A stretch of DNA of 51,712 nt from Flavobacteriales bacterium (GTDB lineage: Bacteria > Bacteroidota > Bacteroidia > Flavobacteriales_E > Vicingaceae), in NCBI GenBank assembly GCA_029262875.1, contig JAJCYO010000142.1, forward strand, positions 1 through 51,712, read 5' to 3'. The notes beneath the pieces are model-generated. The model saw only the letters and a program-made list of their open reading frames with translations. It searched no databases and was not told where the DNA came from. Both the position numbers and the translations under genes were made by a program. Positions 37,264 to 46,925 of this stretch are shown piece by piece; within the stretch, counting starts at the first letter, position 1, and each line of letters starts with the position of its first letter.

Positions 37264-40242
37264 CTATTGCTTAATGAATTTTTTTGTGACTAAACCTTTC
37301 TCAGTTTCCAACTTAAGAAAATAGATTCCATTAAGTAAATAGTCTATTCTAATAAATTCCGATTCAAATATGAATGAATGAATTTGTCTTCCAGATATAT
37401 CCGTAATTGAAACTCTATAAATATCAATTTCTGATTGAATAGTCATTTCTTCAGTTACTGGATTAGGATAAATTAGAACTCCCTTGCTTCCTTGCATTTC
37501 ACTAACATCAACTGTAGAGCCTGGACCATACTCCAAATTTATATTATCTAAAAACAATGAAACCTTATCTTCTCCAAAAACTTCAAAACCAAATTGGACT
37601 TCACCTAAACCTGCTACTGCGTTAATATCCAAGGTGTCAGTTATCCATTGGCTGGAATCTGGCCAAAAACTACCAGGTCCATCATGAAATGTAGTCATCA
37701 TATTCCACCCCTCATTTTGATAAAGATAATTTTTGGTTACACCACAGTCCGTTGAATAAAATATCTTAAACGTATCAGGTGCAAGAGAATCCAGCGCATA
37801 GCAAAAATCATATCTCATTTTAGGGTCTGAATTTATAGGGAAATCAAAAGTTGGAGTTAACATAAAATCTGTTGTATACCCTAATGTTGGTGGAGTATAA
37901 TAATTCATATTCCTTGTCGTGATGTCATTGGTATACGCACCATAAATACCTGATGAAAAATTTCGAGAAATCATTCTATAATGGTTCACGTCCCAGTTGG
38001 GTGGAGGAAAAGTGTTAGGAGTTTCAAATCCTTCAACAAAAGGAACAGAAACCAACGGTGGTACATTTACATCAATAAATAAAGACTTGATAATCGTGTC
38101 AATTCCATTGGTGTTTGAAACGGCTAAAGTAACATCATACTTCCCAGCACTGCCATAATACACGACTGGATTTGCTATATTAGACGTTGATGGACTCCCT
38201 CCTGGAAAAGTCCAACTGTATGTTGGACTAAAGCCTGGACCATTGTTAAGGCTGTTATCATAAAATTGAATAGTATCACTTGGACAGATGGAATACCTAT
38301 TTGCTGTAAAATCAACAGAAAGTGGCTGTGAGGCATCATATAATTGACCCTGCCAAACCCCTCTTCCAAAAGTTGCCCCCCTAAGCATACCAAAATTTGG
38401 AAGGACATTTATTGCTTTAAGATCCATAGGTAATCCGAAGCCCACTGCTTGTAAATTACTCAATCGGTCATCAATATAATAGGGACCACCTTGTCCTAAG
38501 GCATATACTCCATTGTAAATATTATTAGCAACCTCTAATGTATTCATCACCGCACTTCCAACAGCATATTGTGTCCATGTATTACCCGTATCGGAAGAAA
38601 AATAATTTCCTAATGGTAAATTTGGATTATTGGGGTCATTATACCCCCAAACCTTGTTAGGTTCATCAGGGTCAACTGCGGCAATAAATTTAGTAGTTGA
38701 TATCCAATTAACCCCACCATCAACAGAACGTTTGTCTCTAGTGAAAAATATGTTCGAGTCTATGTCGCATACATAAAAAAAGTATCCGGTCAAATCCCCA
38801 ACACTAGTAAGCTGAGTCACAGTAGCTCCTTTATCCGTACTCTTCCAAATATCCCATCCTCTAAGTATAAACAGGCTATTCGTGTTTTGAGGGTTAAATC
38901 TAATTAGACCTCCATTCCCACCAACTAGACAAGGAACAGTAGTAAGTCCACCATCAAAAGATTGTGAATAGTTACCATATTGATTTGCCCCAAAAATATT
39001 GAGAGGGTCTTGAGGATTAATGGCTACGGCAAAACCGTCACCAGAAAAGGCATTCAACCAACCATTGGCATCGTGTTTAAAAATGGCATTGTCCCAATTC
39101 CCTCCTAAATAAACATTTGAGTCAGTGGGTGATGAAGCCAACGAATTAAACACAGCAATATTTAATCCTTTTGATTTATTAATCCAAGTTATACCATCAT
39201 CTTCAGTTTTGTAAATTCCTCCATCGTTGGCGAACCATTTTGATGAACCTACACTTAATAAAAAGCGCTGATCGACATGCATTTGGGAAAGTGGTCCTGA
39301 CGGGTAATTTGGAACCGCGGAAAAACTCCATGTCATGCCTGTATCACTCGTTTTTGTACAACTAACCCCTCCAAAAATAATAGTATAAGCGTCCACTGCT
39401 GAAACTTCAAAATCCCCCATACTGCTGAACCCCCACATGTTCGTGGCTATAGGTTGAACAGTGAATGTATCAGCTCTATTTGAAGAAACGGCAATGTGTC
39501 CTGTATTATTAGAGGCATAAGACATTACATATACATAATTGGTATCTGCTTCAGTTACAGCTATAGCCTTTACCCCATCAACCATAGGTATTACAGAAGA
39601 ACTATCAAAGCTTATTCCTCCATTTTCAGATCTAAACACCTTATTTCCACCCGTCCCGAAGAGCACATTCGAATTGAGAGGATTTAATTCAATATCTCTA
39701 AAATATATAGGTGTCAGAAGGTTCCATGATCCACCACCATCTATAGATTTTCTTAATCCAGCACCCCAACCCGAAAGATACAATACTTGATTGTTAAGAG
39801 GATCAATTAATAACTTAACGTCAAAATATGTAATATCAAATCCAACATTTAGAGTCAACCATGTCGATCCAGCATCAGTAGATTTATACAAAGAATCTCC
39901 AACGACTCCATAAAGTACATTCACATCCACAGGGTCTGCTTTAATGTACGCAAATGGTCCTGGTGCATCATTAAGTAAAAGGTTCCAAGTGTTTCCATCA
40001 TCTGTCGATTTCCATAAATCTCCTCTTTCACTCCATGCAGTTGCGTCTATAACATAAACATTGTTAGTGTCTGCTTGACTGACCGCAACACCAACCGTTC
40101 TTCCAATTCCATTGTAACCATTGCTGCCAATTGTATCCATTTCAGTTGGTCCTACGGAATACCAATTTCCTTGTGTTTGGGTAAATGAATATTGAAGGTT
40201 TAACAATAAAATCGAAAATGCTATTAAAAGAAACTTTTTCAT
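37264..40242 (-). CDS. T9SS surface protein with sortilin/BNR-type propeller and PKD domain
   Basis: 992 residues with a signal peptide (LLIAFSILLLNLQYSFTQ). Residues ~25-640 are BNR/sortilin-like repeats with Asp-box-type motifs (STDDGNTWNLL, STDAGSTWLTL, SIDGGGSWNLL, SVDGGVNWIST, SSDTGNTWTQY), forming a large propeller of the glycosidase/exo-sialidase-like class. No catalytic residues can be assigned. A PKD domain (YSWTFPGGSPSTSN, about 665-735) follows, then a jelly-roll region (SIFLDNINLEYG-type end; VEGFETPNTFPPPNWDV start). The sorting domain (IYPNPVTEEM ... GLVTKKFIKQ) is similar in type to that of the 512-residue protein at 45281. Confidence 0.88.
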   Translation of the reverse strand: MKKFLLIAFSILLLNLQYSFTQTQGNWYSVGPTEMDTIGSNGYNGIGRTVGVAVSQADTNNVYVIDATAWSERGDLWKSTDDGNTWNLLLNDAPGPFAYIKADPVDVNVLYGVVGDSLYKSTDAGSTWLTLNVGFDITYFDVKLLIDPLNNQVLYLSGWGAGLRKSIDGGGSWNLLTPIYFRDIELNPLNSNVLFGTGGNKVFRSENGGISFDSSSVIPMVDGVKAIAVTEADTNYVYVMSYASNNTGHIAVSSNRADTFTVQPIATNMWGFSSMGDFEVSAVDAYTIIFGGVSCTKTSDTGMTWSFSAVPNYPSGPLSQMHVDQRFLLSVGSSKWFANDGGIYKTEDDGITWINKSKGLNIAVFNSLASSPTDSNVYLGGNWDNAIFKHDANGWLNAFSGDGFAVAINPQDPLNIFGANQYGNYSQSFDGGLTTVPCLVGGNGGLIRFNPQNTNSLFILRGWDIWKSTDKGATVTQLTSVGDLTGYFFYVCDIDSNIFFTRDKRSVDGGVNWISTTKFIAAVDPDEPNKVWGYNDPNNPNLPLGNYFSSDTGNTWTQYAVGSAVMNTLEVANNIYNGVYALGQGGPYYIDDRLSNLQAVGFGLPMDLKAINVLPNFGMLRGATFGRGVWQGQLYDASQPLSVDFTANRYSICPSDTIQFYDNSLNNGPGFSPTYSWTFPGGSPSTSNIANPVVYYGSAGKYDVTLAVSNTNGIDTIIKSLFIDVNVPPLVSVPFVEGFETPNTFPPPNWDVNHYRMISRNFSSGIYGAYTNDITTRNMNYYTPPTLGYTTDFMLTPTFDFPINSDPKMRYDFCYALDSLAPDTFKIFYSTDCGVTKNYLYQNEGWNMMTTFHDGPGSFWPDSSQWITDTLDINAVAGLGEVQFGFEVFGEDKVSLFLDNINLEYGPGSTVDVSEMQGSKGVLIYPNPVTEEMTIQSEIDIYRVSITDISGRQIHSFIFESEFIRIDYLLNGIYFLKLETEKGLVTKKFIKQ

Positions 40243-40394
40243 TCATTAAAAATACGAATAATTATAAATGTCAGAAAGTAAAGGAATTCCTTAAATCCTC
40301 TATCTTATTGATTCAGATTAAAATGAGGAAAATATCGTATAATAAAATGGTAACAGGTTTAAATGTGTATTAATGTAGAGTGTAGTGGATACAA

Positions 40395-41426
40395 TCACTT
40401 GATAATCTTCCTCGTAACCACCTCTTCCTTATCACTTTCTAACCTTAGAATATAAATCCCCTTTGGAGCATTAATATCAAGTTTAATTTGATCCGTTGAT
40501 AGATAGTTTTTAGTGAAAACAACTTGACCCAAATAATTCGTTAATGATATAGATATATTGGATGTAATTTCTTCTAAATCAATAGTAATATTACCAGTCG
40601 TTGGGTTAGGGTAGATAGTAACATTATCATTAAGATTAGGTTCGTTGTTAGCAGTGATAATGTTGCTGCATGGATTATTGCAATTTGTGCTAAAAAATGA
40701 CCCCGTATCAAATTTAAAACTACCAGGAAATAAAGGCCAAGTTGTATTAGAGTATGAGACACTATCAACTTCAATACAAGTTAGACTTGGGTTGCTCTCA
40801 GCATAGAAATAAACAAAATTTACATTGTTTCCATTTTTCACATTTAAACAAGTCAAGTTATTATTATAAAAATGCAGCCTAATTAAATTAGGATTAGCAG
40901 ATACATCCATACTTGTAAGTTGATTTTCTTCACATCTTAATAAATCTAATAAAGGGTTCTGGGATACATCAAGGTTAGTTAATAAATTACTGTGACAATT
41001 TAAGTGAACTAAGAGACTATTTTGAGTAACATCTAATCCTACAAACTGGTTTTCTACACAAGACAAGAAATTAAGAACAGAATTTTGTGTTACGTCTAAA
41101 GAGGCTAAATTATTAGTAGAGCACTCAAGATGCTCTAAAAGTAAGTTTTGAGTAACATTGAGAGATGTTAATTGGTTGTATTTTACATCAAGATAGGTTA
41201 AAGCAGTAAAATCCTCTATTCCAGTTAAATCCGATATTGATAAACCCCATGCTAACAAACTAGTCACAGTATCAATATTTGGTGTTGGTACAGATCCATT
41301 AATTACTCCTGTATCTAACCCAATATTAATTAACCTTTGTTCAAAAATTGGATCAGGTATTGTAGTAATCTGACCAATTAAAAAGCTAGAATAGAAAAGG
41401 GATATTAAAATGGAAAATTGTTTCAT
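40395..41426 (-). CDS. T9SS leucine-rich-repeat surface protein
   Basis: 343 residues with a signal peptide (ILISLFYSSFLIGQ). About seven leucine-rich repeats of 21 residues follow (LTSLNVTQNLLLEHLECSTNN; consensus L-x-x-LDVTQN-x-x-L-x-x-L-x-C-x-x-N), at about 70-220. The repeats form a curved binding surface. The sorting domain (IYPNPTTGNITIDLEEI ... VVTRKIIK) is at the end. It is smaller than the other array members. No clear copy of the 3' array element follows its stop; the downstream spacer (40243-40394) is AT-rich with no obvious feature. Bacteroidota LRR proteins of this kind are usually surface adhesion or recognition proteins; the ligand is unknown. Confidence 0.88.
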   Translation of the reverse strand: MKQFSILISLFYSSFLIGQITTIPDPIFEQRLINIGLDTGVINGSVPTPNIDTVTSLLAWGLSISDLTGIEDFTALTYLDVKYNQLTSLNVTQNLLLEHLECSTNNLASLDVTQNSVLNFLSCVENQFVGLDVTQNSLLVHLNCHSNLLTNLDVSQNPLLDLLRCEENQLTSMDVSANPNLIRLHFYNNNLTCLNVKNGNNVNFVYFYAESNPSLTCIEVDSVSYSNTTWPLFPGSFKFDTGSFFSTNCNNPCSNIITANNEPNLNDNVTIYPNPTTGNITIDLEEITSNISISLTNYLGQVVFTKNYLSTDQIKLDINAPKGIYILRLESDKEEVVTRKIIK

Positions 41427-41500
41427 TCCATAAAGATATGAAAGTTGGGGGTTATTGAGTACATATAGAAAGGAAAGTGAGAGGATTGAAAGGGTATTTA

Positions 41501-41629
41501 TTATCGATACGAAAAGTGAAGTAAACCTCTTTATTCTTTAATAGTAAAGGTTTTAAATGGGTTAGTGTTTTCAAAGTAACAATAACACTTTTTTGGAGAG
41601 TATTGTAAAACAAAAGAAAGTGCTGATAA
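41501..41629 (-). repeat. 3' array element D
   Basis: Directly follows the stop of the second FG-GAP gene. Minus-strand blocks are CTTTCTTTTG, AGTGTTATTGTTAC, TTGAAAACACTAACCC, ATTTAAAACC, a hairpin CTTTA/TAAAG (41536-41549) and TTTACTTCACTTTTCGTATCGATAA. It is closest to element C in its first half and to A in its distal half. Confidence 0.66.
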
Positions 41630-44600
41630 TTATTGAGCAACAATCCGTTCGTTAAACAATATTTTTCCTAAATCATCGACACCAGAAATTATATAAAAAC
41701 CCGCAGTCAATTGAGCTAAATCAATAGTAGTTTTATTTGTGGCAACATTCTTTTGTGTAAATATTTCTTTACCCGTCATATCATAAACCAGTATGTTGTA
41801 AGCTTTTTCAATTATGCCTTTATAATAAACAGTGATCTTATTTTTGAAAGGGTTTGGAAATACTATTAATTTATTGGACTCAGAAAATGAAATGTCATTA
41901 ATCGAAACCGGATTACCACCAATCGAATCGGTAGTATTTAAAGTTGTATTGGTAACTACAGCGGGGTTATTATCAAAAAATATGTGCCCTGTATTGAATA
42001 TAGGAGTTAAAGGTGGAACGTTGGAGTTAGGGCTAATACTAAACTTCACAAAGCCATGACTAGCTATTTCATCTACATTGCTATCTGGCAGCATAATATT
42101 TTCAAATATAAATTCTGCTCTACCATACTGATTTACTGATACAACCATGTTATGGCTACTCGCTATTGGCATAAGTGATTTCCAATCCAAATTAGCATCT
42201 AATTGATCTCTAATTGTTACAGTTATTGCTGTATCATTACCTGTATTTTGAAAACGAATTAAGTATTCTAATTCTTGAGTAGCAGAAATGTATCCAGGAG
42301 GTCCACTCCCTTTTGGAATTACCGACTTGTCATTAGGATCGTATGCACAAATAGAAACTTGTTTTAATAGATTTGAATTGGAGTATATGATTGCATTGCT
42401 TCCGTTCAATTCATGCACAGTTAGATTAGAAGTTAGTGTATCCCCCATACTAGTAAAAGGGGGCATTTGCACTTGTAAATTAATTAATTCTTCTGTGTAG
42501 TAATTTAAATTGTTATAATTCCAATATATGTTTTGACCAATAATAGAATCTGGTGGTGTACTCGATGAAATGTAGGTGATTGAATCATCTAATTGTAAGT
42601 GAATGATCCCGCTTGGGATAGTTGTACCTTGATTGCGAACATTTACCCAATAATTGATGGTATCATTACATCTTGGTAGCGCTCCCGTTAGTATCGGATC
42701 AATAATCGTTAATATACTAACTGGGTAAAATCCAAAATCTAAATTAGTTGCTATAGGGTTGGCAACGGTAAGAGAAGGCGAATAGGAAGATGAGTCGGAA
42801 GTCAAGTTCCACAAAGGGTCAATAGAATAATTCACGCTATAATTCCCTGGGCTTGTCAAAAAAGAATAAGCTCCGTTTGATGCATATGAAAGCATATAAT
42901 TAGTTGATAGACTTACTTGAACAAAAGAAAGTCCATCTTCACTAATTTCCATAATCCCATTTTGATTTGCATCATAAAAGACATCTCCATGTATTTGATA
43001 GGCACTAGAATGATAATTTTCGAACCATGCAACTTCATCATCAAATTGAGATGCATAAATAACATCACCATCTCCATCACCATCCAAATCAGCAACATAT
43101 ACTGATTCAGCTCTATCCGCTTCAAGTGTAATTATTTGTTGTGGACCAAATGTTCCTCCTCCTAAATTTTCATACCAAGCAATTTTATCATCACCATAAG
43201 ATGCAGAGAGCACATCAGCATCTCCATCTCCATCAATATCATCAGCATAAACAGATTTTCCTCCACTAATGGCTAATGAAATTGTTTGTAACGGCCCAAA
43301 AGTTCCTCCACCAAGATTTTCATACCAGGCAATCTTATGCCCATTATTATCTGAAGCTGATAAGAGATCTAAATCTAAATCTCCATCCACATCAACCGTA
43401 AATATAGATTGAACTCCATTGGCATTAAAAGGAAGTATCTGTTGAGGACCAAAAGAACCAGCACCAAGATTTTTATACCATGCAACTTTATTATCCCAAA
43501 CCGAAAGAGAAATAACATCCGTTAATAAGTCACCATCTAAATCGGCTGCAATTACAAGAATTGCTCCATCTGCACTGGTCGAAATTATTTGTTGAGGGCC
43601 AAAAGTTCCTCCACCAAGATTTTCGTACCAAGCTATTTTATCATCGAGGTTTGATGCAGTTAATACATCAGCGTCTCCATCTCCATTTAAATCTACAGCA
43701 AATACAGATTTCGGCTCAACAACAGAAAATATGTCTGTGATTATCTGTTTAGGTCCGAATGAACCACCACCAAGATTTCTCTGCCAGGCTACATCGCTGT
43801 TACTTGAAACGGAAAGGATATCAGGATAGGCATCATTATCTAAGTCTTTAAGGTAAATCGATAAAATGAGGTCGGGGTTAGCTGATGTACTTATTATTTT
43901 TTGACGATCAAAAACACCACCACCAAAATTCTCGTACCATGCTATTTTGCTTGTACCTGTATTACCTATTTCACTAGAAATAACATCCTGATCACCGTCT
44001 AAATCAATATCCATAGCAACAACCAAATTAACTGCATCAGCTGCAGTAGTTATACTTTGTTGTGCTCCAAAAAAGCCGCCACCAAGATTTGCATGCCAAG
44101 CTACTTTACTGGCATACCCTGATCCTGACAAGATATCCTTATCTCCATCACCATCTAAGTCCTCTGCATAAATAGAGATAGTTGTTTCAGCAAGGGTTGA
44201 AATTATTTGTTGAGGGCCCCAAGTAGCTCCACCTAAGTTTTTATGCCAAGTTACTTCATTTCCTGAAGAACCTGAATTTGATGCAATGATAACGTCAACT
44301 TGAGCATCTCCATCAACATCAGTTGCATAAACTTCGAAAGGAGAATTTGGGTTTAGTGTAACTATTATCTGTGCTGTTGAGAATGATCCGGCTCCTAAGT
44401 TTTCATACCAAGCCACATTTCTATCATAAGTAGAAGAAGCTAAAATATCCTTATCTCCATCACCATCCATGTCTGTAGAATATACAGATACAGCTCCATT
44501 AGCAGTAGTAGTAATAAATTGTCTAGGACCAAAAGTTCCTGCACCTAAATTTTCATACATCCCAATTATATCATCACCTTGTGAAGCAGATAAAATATCA

Positions 44601-45187
44601 ACATCTCCATCTCCATCTAAGTCTTCAGCAAATACACATTTTGCTTGATTTGCATTAGCAGTTAATATTTGTTGAGTCCCAAAAGTTCCACTTCCTAAAT
44701 TTTCATACCAAGCAATTTTATTATCAGCCCATGATGCAGAAATCACATCTTGGTCTCCATCTCCATCTAAATCCTTAGCATAAACAGATTGACAAGAGAT
44801 TACAGCTGTTGTAATTACATTCTGATTACCGAAAAGACCACCACCTTTGTTTTCATACCATGAAACTGCATTTTGAGATCCAGCAAGCACATCTTTATCT
44901 CCATCTCCATCAATATCTATCGCATAAACAGATTTTGGGAGATAAGTTGATTTACTAATTATCTTTTGTCCAGCAAAAATTCCACCACCAAGGTTTTCAT
45001 ACCATGCAACTTTATTGTCGTCAGGAGATGCCGAGAGTACATCATTGTCTCCATCACCATCCATATCCGCAGCATAAACAGAAGCGACATTAACAGCAGC
45101 GCCTGTTAATTCATTTTGTGGGCCAAATTGAGCTTTAGCAGAAAAGACGTTAATTAATATTGGAAGTATGAAGATCAGTTTTTTCAT
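41630..45187 (-). CDS. T9SS surface protein with 14 FG-GAP/VCBS repeats (second copy)
   Basis: 1185 residues from the ATG at 45187, which begins a clean signal peptide (KKLIFILPILINVFSAKAQ); an upstream ATG would add nine unlikely residues. Fourteen FG-GAP repeats (DMDGDGDNDVLSAS ... VAWYENLGGG type) cover about 20-700, again 2x7. Repeats 6, 9 and 11 have partly degraded calcium loops (DGDAQVD, DNDAYPD, DGDLLTD). An SdrB-like module (VFYDANQNGIMEISEDG) and the same CAYDPNDK / RFQNTGNDTA module as in the 1443-residue paralogue follow, but the later Ig modules are missing. The sorting domain (VFPNPFKNKI ... GFYIISGVDDLGKILFNERI) belongs to another subgroup, so two paralogous bodies carry different tails. 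Confidence 0.9.
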   Translation of the reverse strand: MKKLIFILPILINVFSAKAQFGPQNELTGAAVNVASVYAADMDGDGDNDVLSASPDDNKVAWYENLGGGIFAGQKIISKSTYLPKSVYAIDIDGDGDKDVLAGSQNAVSWYENKGGGLFGNQNVITTAVISCQSVYAKDLDGDGDQDVISASWADNKIAWYENLGSGTFGTQQILTANANQAKCVFAEDLDGDGDVDILSASQGDDIIGMYENLGAGTFGPRQFITTTANGAVSVYSTDMDGDGDKDILASSTYDRNVAWYENLGAGSFSTAQIIVTLNPNSPFEVYATDVDGDAQVDVIIASNSGSSGNEVTWHKNLGGATWGPQQIISTLAETTISIYAEDLDGDGDKDILSGSGYASKVAWHANLGGGFFGAQQSITTAADAVNLVVAMDIDLDGDQDVISSEIGNTGTSKIAWYENFGGGVFDRQKIISTSANPDLILSIYLKDLDNDAYPDILSVSSNSDVAWQRNLGGGSFGPKQIITDIFSVVEPKSVFAVDLNGDGDADVLTASNLDDKIAWYENLGGGTFGPQQIISTSADGAILVIAADLDGDLLTDVISLSVWDNKVAWYKNLGAGSFGPQQILPFNANGVQSIFTVDVDGDLDLDLLSASDNNGHKIAWYENLGGGTFGPLQTISLAISGGKSVYADDIDGDGDADVLSASYGDDKIAWYENLGGGTFGPQQIITLEADRAESVYVADLDGDGDGDVIYASQFDDEVAWFENYHSSAYQIHGDVFYDANQNGIMEISEDGLSFVQVSLSTNYMLSYASNGAYSFLTSPGNYSVNYSIDPLWNLTSDSSSYSPSLTVANPIATNLDFGFYPVSILTIIDPILTGALPRCNDTINYWVNVRNQGTTIPSGIIHLQLDDSITYISSSTPPDSIIGQNIYWNYNNLNYYTEELINLQVQMPPFTSMGDTLTSNLTVHELNGSNAIIYSNSNLLKQVSICAYDPNDKSVIPKGSGPPGYISATQELEYLIRFQNTGNDTAITVTIRDQLDANLDWKSLMPIASSHNMVVSVNQYGRAEFIFENIMLPDSNVDEIASHGFVKFSISPNSNVPPLTPIFNTGHIFFDNNPAVVTNTTLNTTDSIGGNPVSINDISFSESNKLIVFPNPFKNKITVYYKGIIEKAYNILVYDMTGKEIFTQKNVATNKTTIDLAQLTAGFYIISGVDDLGKILFNERIVAQ

Positions 45188-45259
45188 AAGAATTGTATTC
45201 GTATTTGACAACAAATTAAATCATCTGACCAATTTACAACATTTTATCCGATATCAGAG

Positions 45260-45280
45260 AACAAAAGAAGCTGTTGATAA
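45260..45280 (-). repeat. 3' array element E (partial)
   Basis: Only the gene-proximal end of the element is present: CAACAGCTTCTTTTGTT after the stop of the 512-residue gene. It is nearly identical to the same segment of A and D. The distal blocks are absent because the next gene (start 45187) begins about 70 bp away. Confidence 0.5.
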
Positions 45281-46819
45281 TTATTGTTTAATAAATTTTT
45301 GTGAAACGATTCCTTCTTTAGTCATGAGTCTAATAAAGTAAACTCCATTGGATAATTCTGAGATATCAATTGAATTGGCCTCAAAATTAATTGATTTAAT
45401 CTTTCTGCCATAAAGATTAAATATTTCAATCTTATTAATTTTAACTTCACTTTCAATATTAATTAGGTTAGAAATTGGGTTTGGATATAATTTCATGTGA
45501 ACTTCAGTATCATATTCTAATAAATTTAAGGGTTTCGAAAGTTTGATTATCCAAAAATCACTAACTCCGTTATTCCCTGAAACATCACCACCATTGTCAT
45601 CTGAACCACCGGCCAGAACAAAACCTCCATCATTTGTTATATCAAAAGATTTTGCATAATCATTTCCTGGACCTCCAAAGGAATTTTCCCAAATTACGGT
45701 TCCAGTATCTGAAATATAAGCTATCCAATAGTCCCATTTCCCTTCATTCTGACCAACATCACCATCACTCGACCAGATCTCACCGGCAACTATATATCCG
45801 TTATTAGGTGACTCTTGAATACTTCTACCTCTATCATCACTTGAGCCACCAAAACATTTTTCCCATTCAAGCCCCCCTAAACTATCTAATTTAACCACCC
45901 AATAATCTTCACTAATTTGATTTCCTGAAACATCACCATTCTGAGAATTAGAATACCCAGCAACGATATAGCCTCCATCAGAAGTCTGATCTATAGATGA
46001 TGCTTCATCATTCCCAGTTCCTCCGTAAGATTTTTGCCACTCAATATTTCCTATACTGTCAATTTTAACTATCCAGTAATCATCAAGACCTTTATTAATT
46101 GTTAAATCCCCATCATTAGACGTTGAATTACCAGCAATTACATACCCCCCGTCATTAGTAGTTTTGACTGAATGTCCATAATCATTACCTGAACCACCGT
46201 AGGATTTTTGCCATATTAAATTTCCAATGTTATCCATTTTAATCACCCATAGATCCCACGACCCATGGTTACCTGTTACATCACCTAAAGTAGATTGAGA
46301 AGTACCTACAACAAGGTAACCTCCGTCAGTTGCTATCGCTATATCATATGCCACATCGAGACTATTTCCACCATATGATTTCTCCCAAACTATCCCTCCT
46401 AACCCATCAAGTTTAACTATCCAAAAATCGTGAGCCCCTTTGTTAACAGAAACATCCATATCATTTGAATTGGACTGACCTACTATTATATAACCATCCA
46501 GCAGCTCTTTAATACTAAAGGCTTGGTCCCAATTGGTTCCTCCTATTATCTTTTGCCATTGTAAAGTACCAGTACTTGATAGTTTTGTAATCCAATAATC
46601 AGGTATCCAAGGTAACCCATGATGTAATGACACATCTCCATCCGAAGACATGCTATGCCCTACTACTATATAGCCCCCATCATTAGTTTGGATAATATAA
46701 GAAGCCGCATCTTCATTTGAGCCACCTAATGAAGTTTGCCATACGAGGCTTGGTTGAGCAAATAAGCCAAACGATAGTATATTAAGGAAAATAAATAGAT
46801 GTATTTTCTTTACAACCAT
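45281..46819 (-). CDS. T9SS surface protein with seven ~57-residue propeller repeats
   Basis: 512 residues with a signal peptide (IHLFIFLNILSFGLFAQ). Seven repeats follow (about 22-425), each reading DGGYIVVGHSMSSDGDVS ... DYWITKLSSTG-LQWQKIIGG, plausibly a single seven-bladed beta-propeller. The sorting domain (LYPNPISNLI ... GVYFIRLMTKEGIVSQKFIKQ) is of the same type as in the 992-residue protein. It is the promoter-distal right-hand member of the array; to its right lies a gene-poor 0.7 kb stretch. Function unknown beyond secretion and surface attachment. Confidence 0.88.
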   Translation of the reverse strand: MVVKKIHLFIFLNILSFGLFAQPSLVWQTSLGGSNEDAASYIIQTNDGGYIVVGHSMSSDGDVSLHHGLPWIPDYWITKLSSTGTLQWQKIIGGTNWDQAFSIKELLDGYIIVGQSNSNDMDVSVNKGAHDFWIVKLDGLGGIVWEKSYGGNSLDVAYDIAIATDGGYLVVGTSQSTLGDVTGNHGSWDLWVIKMDNIGNLIWQKSYGGSGNDYGHSVKTTNDGGYVIAGNSTSNDGDLTINKGLDDYWIVKIDSIGNIEWQKSYGGTGNDEASSIDQTSDGGYIVAGYSNSQNGDVSGNQISEDYWVVKLDSLGGLEWEKCFGGSSDDRGRSIQESPNNGYIVAGEIWSSDGDVGQNEGKWDYWIAYISDTGTVIWENSFGGPGNDYAKSFDITNDGGFVLAGGSDDNGGDVSGNNGVSDFWIIKLSKPLNLLEYDTEVHMKLYPNPISNLINIESEVKINKIEIFNLYGRKIKSINFEANSIDISELSNGVYFIRLMTKEGIVSQKFIKQ

Positions 46820-46925
46820 AAGCTAAATATAAGGAACTTTTGGAAAACAAAAAAATTAAAGACACTCAATAAACAATTGATTTAGAAGGTATTACCAAGT
46901 ACTGGAAAAGACTGGAAAACACGGG

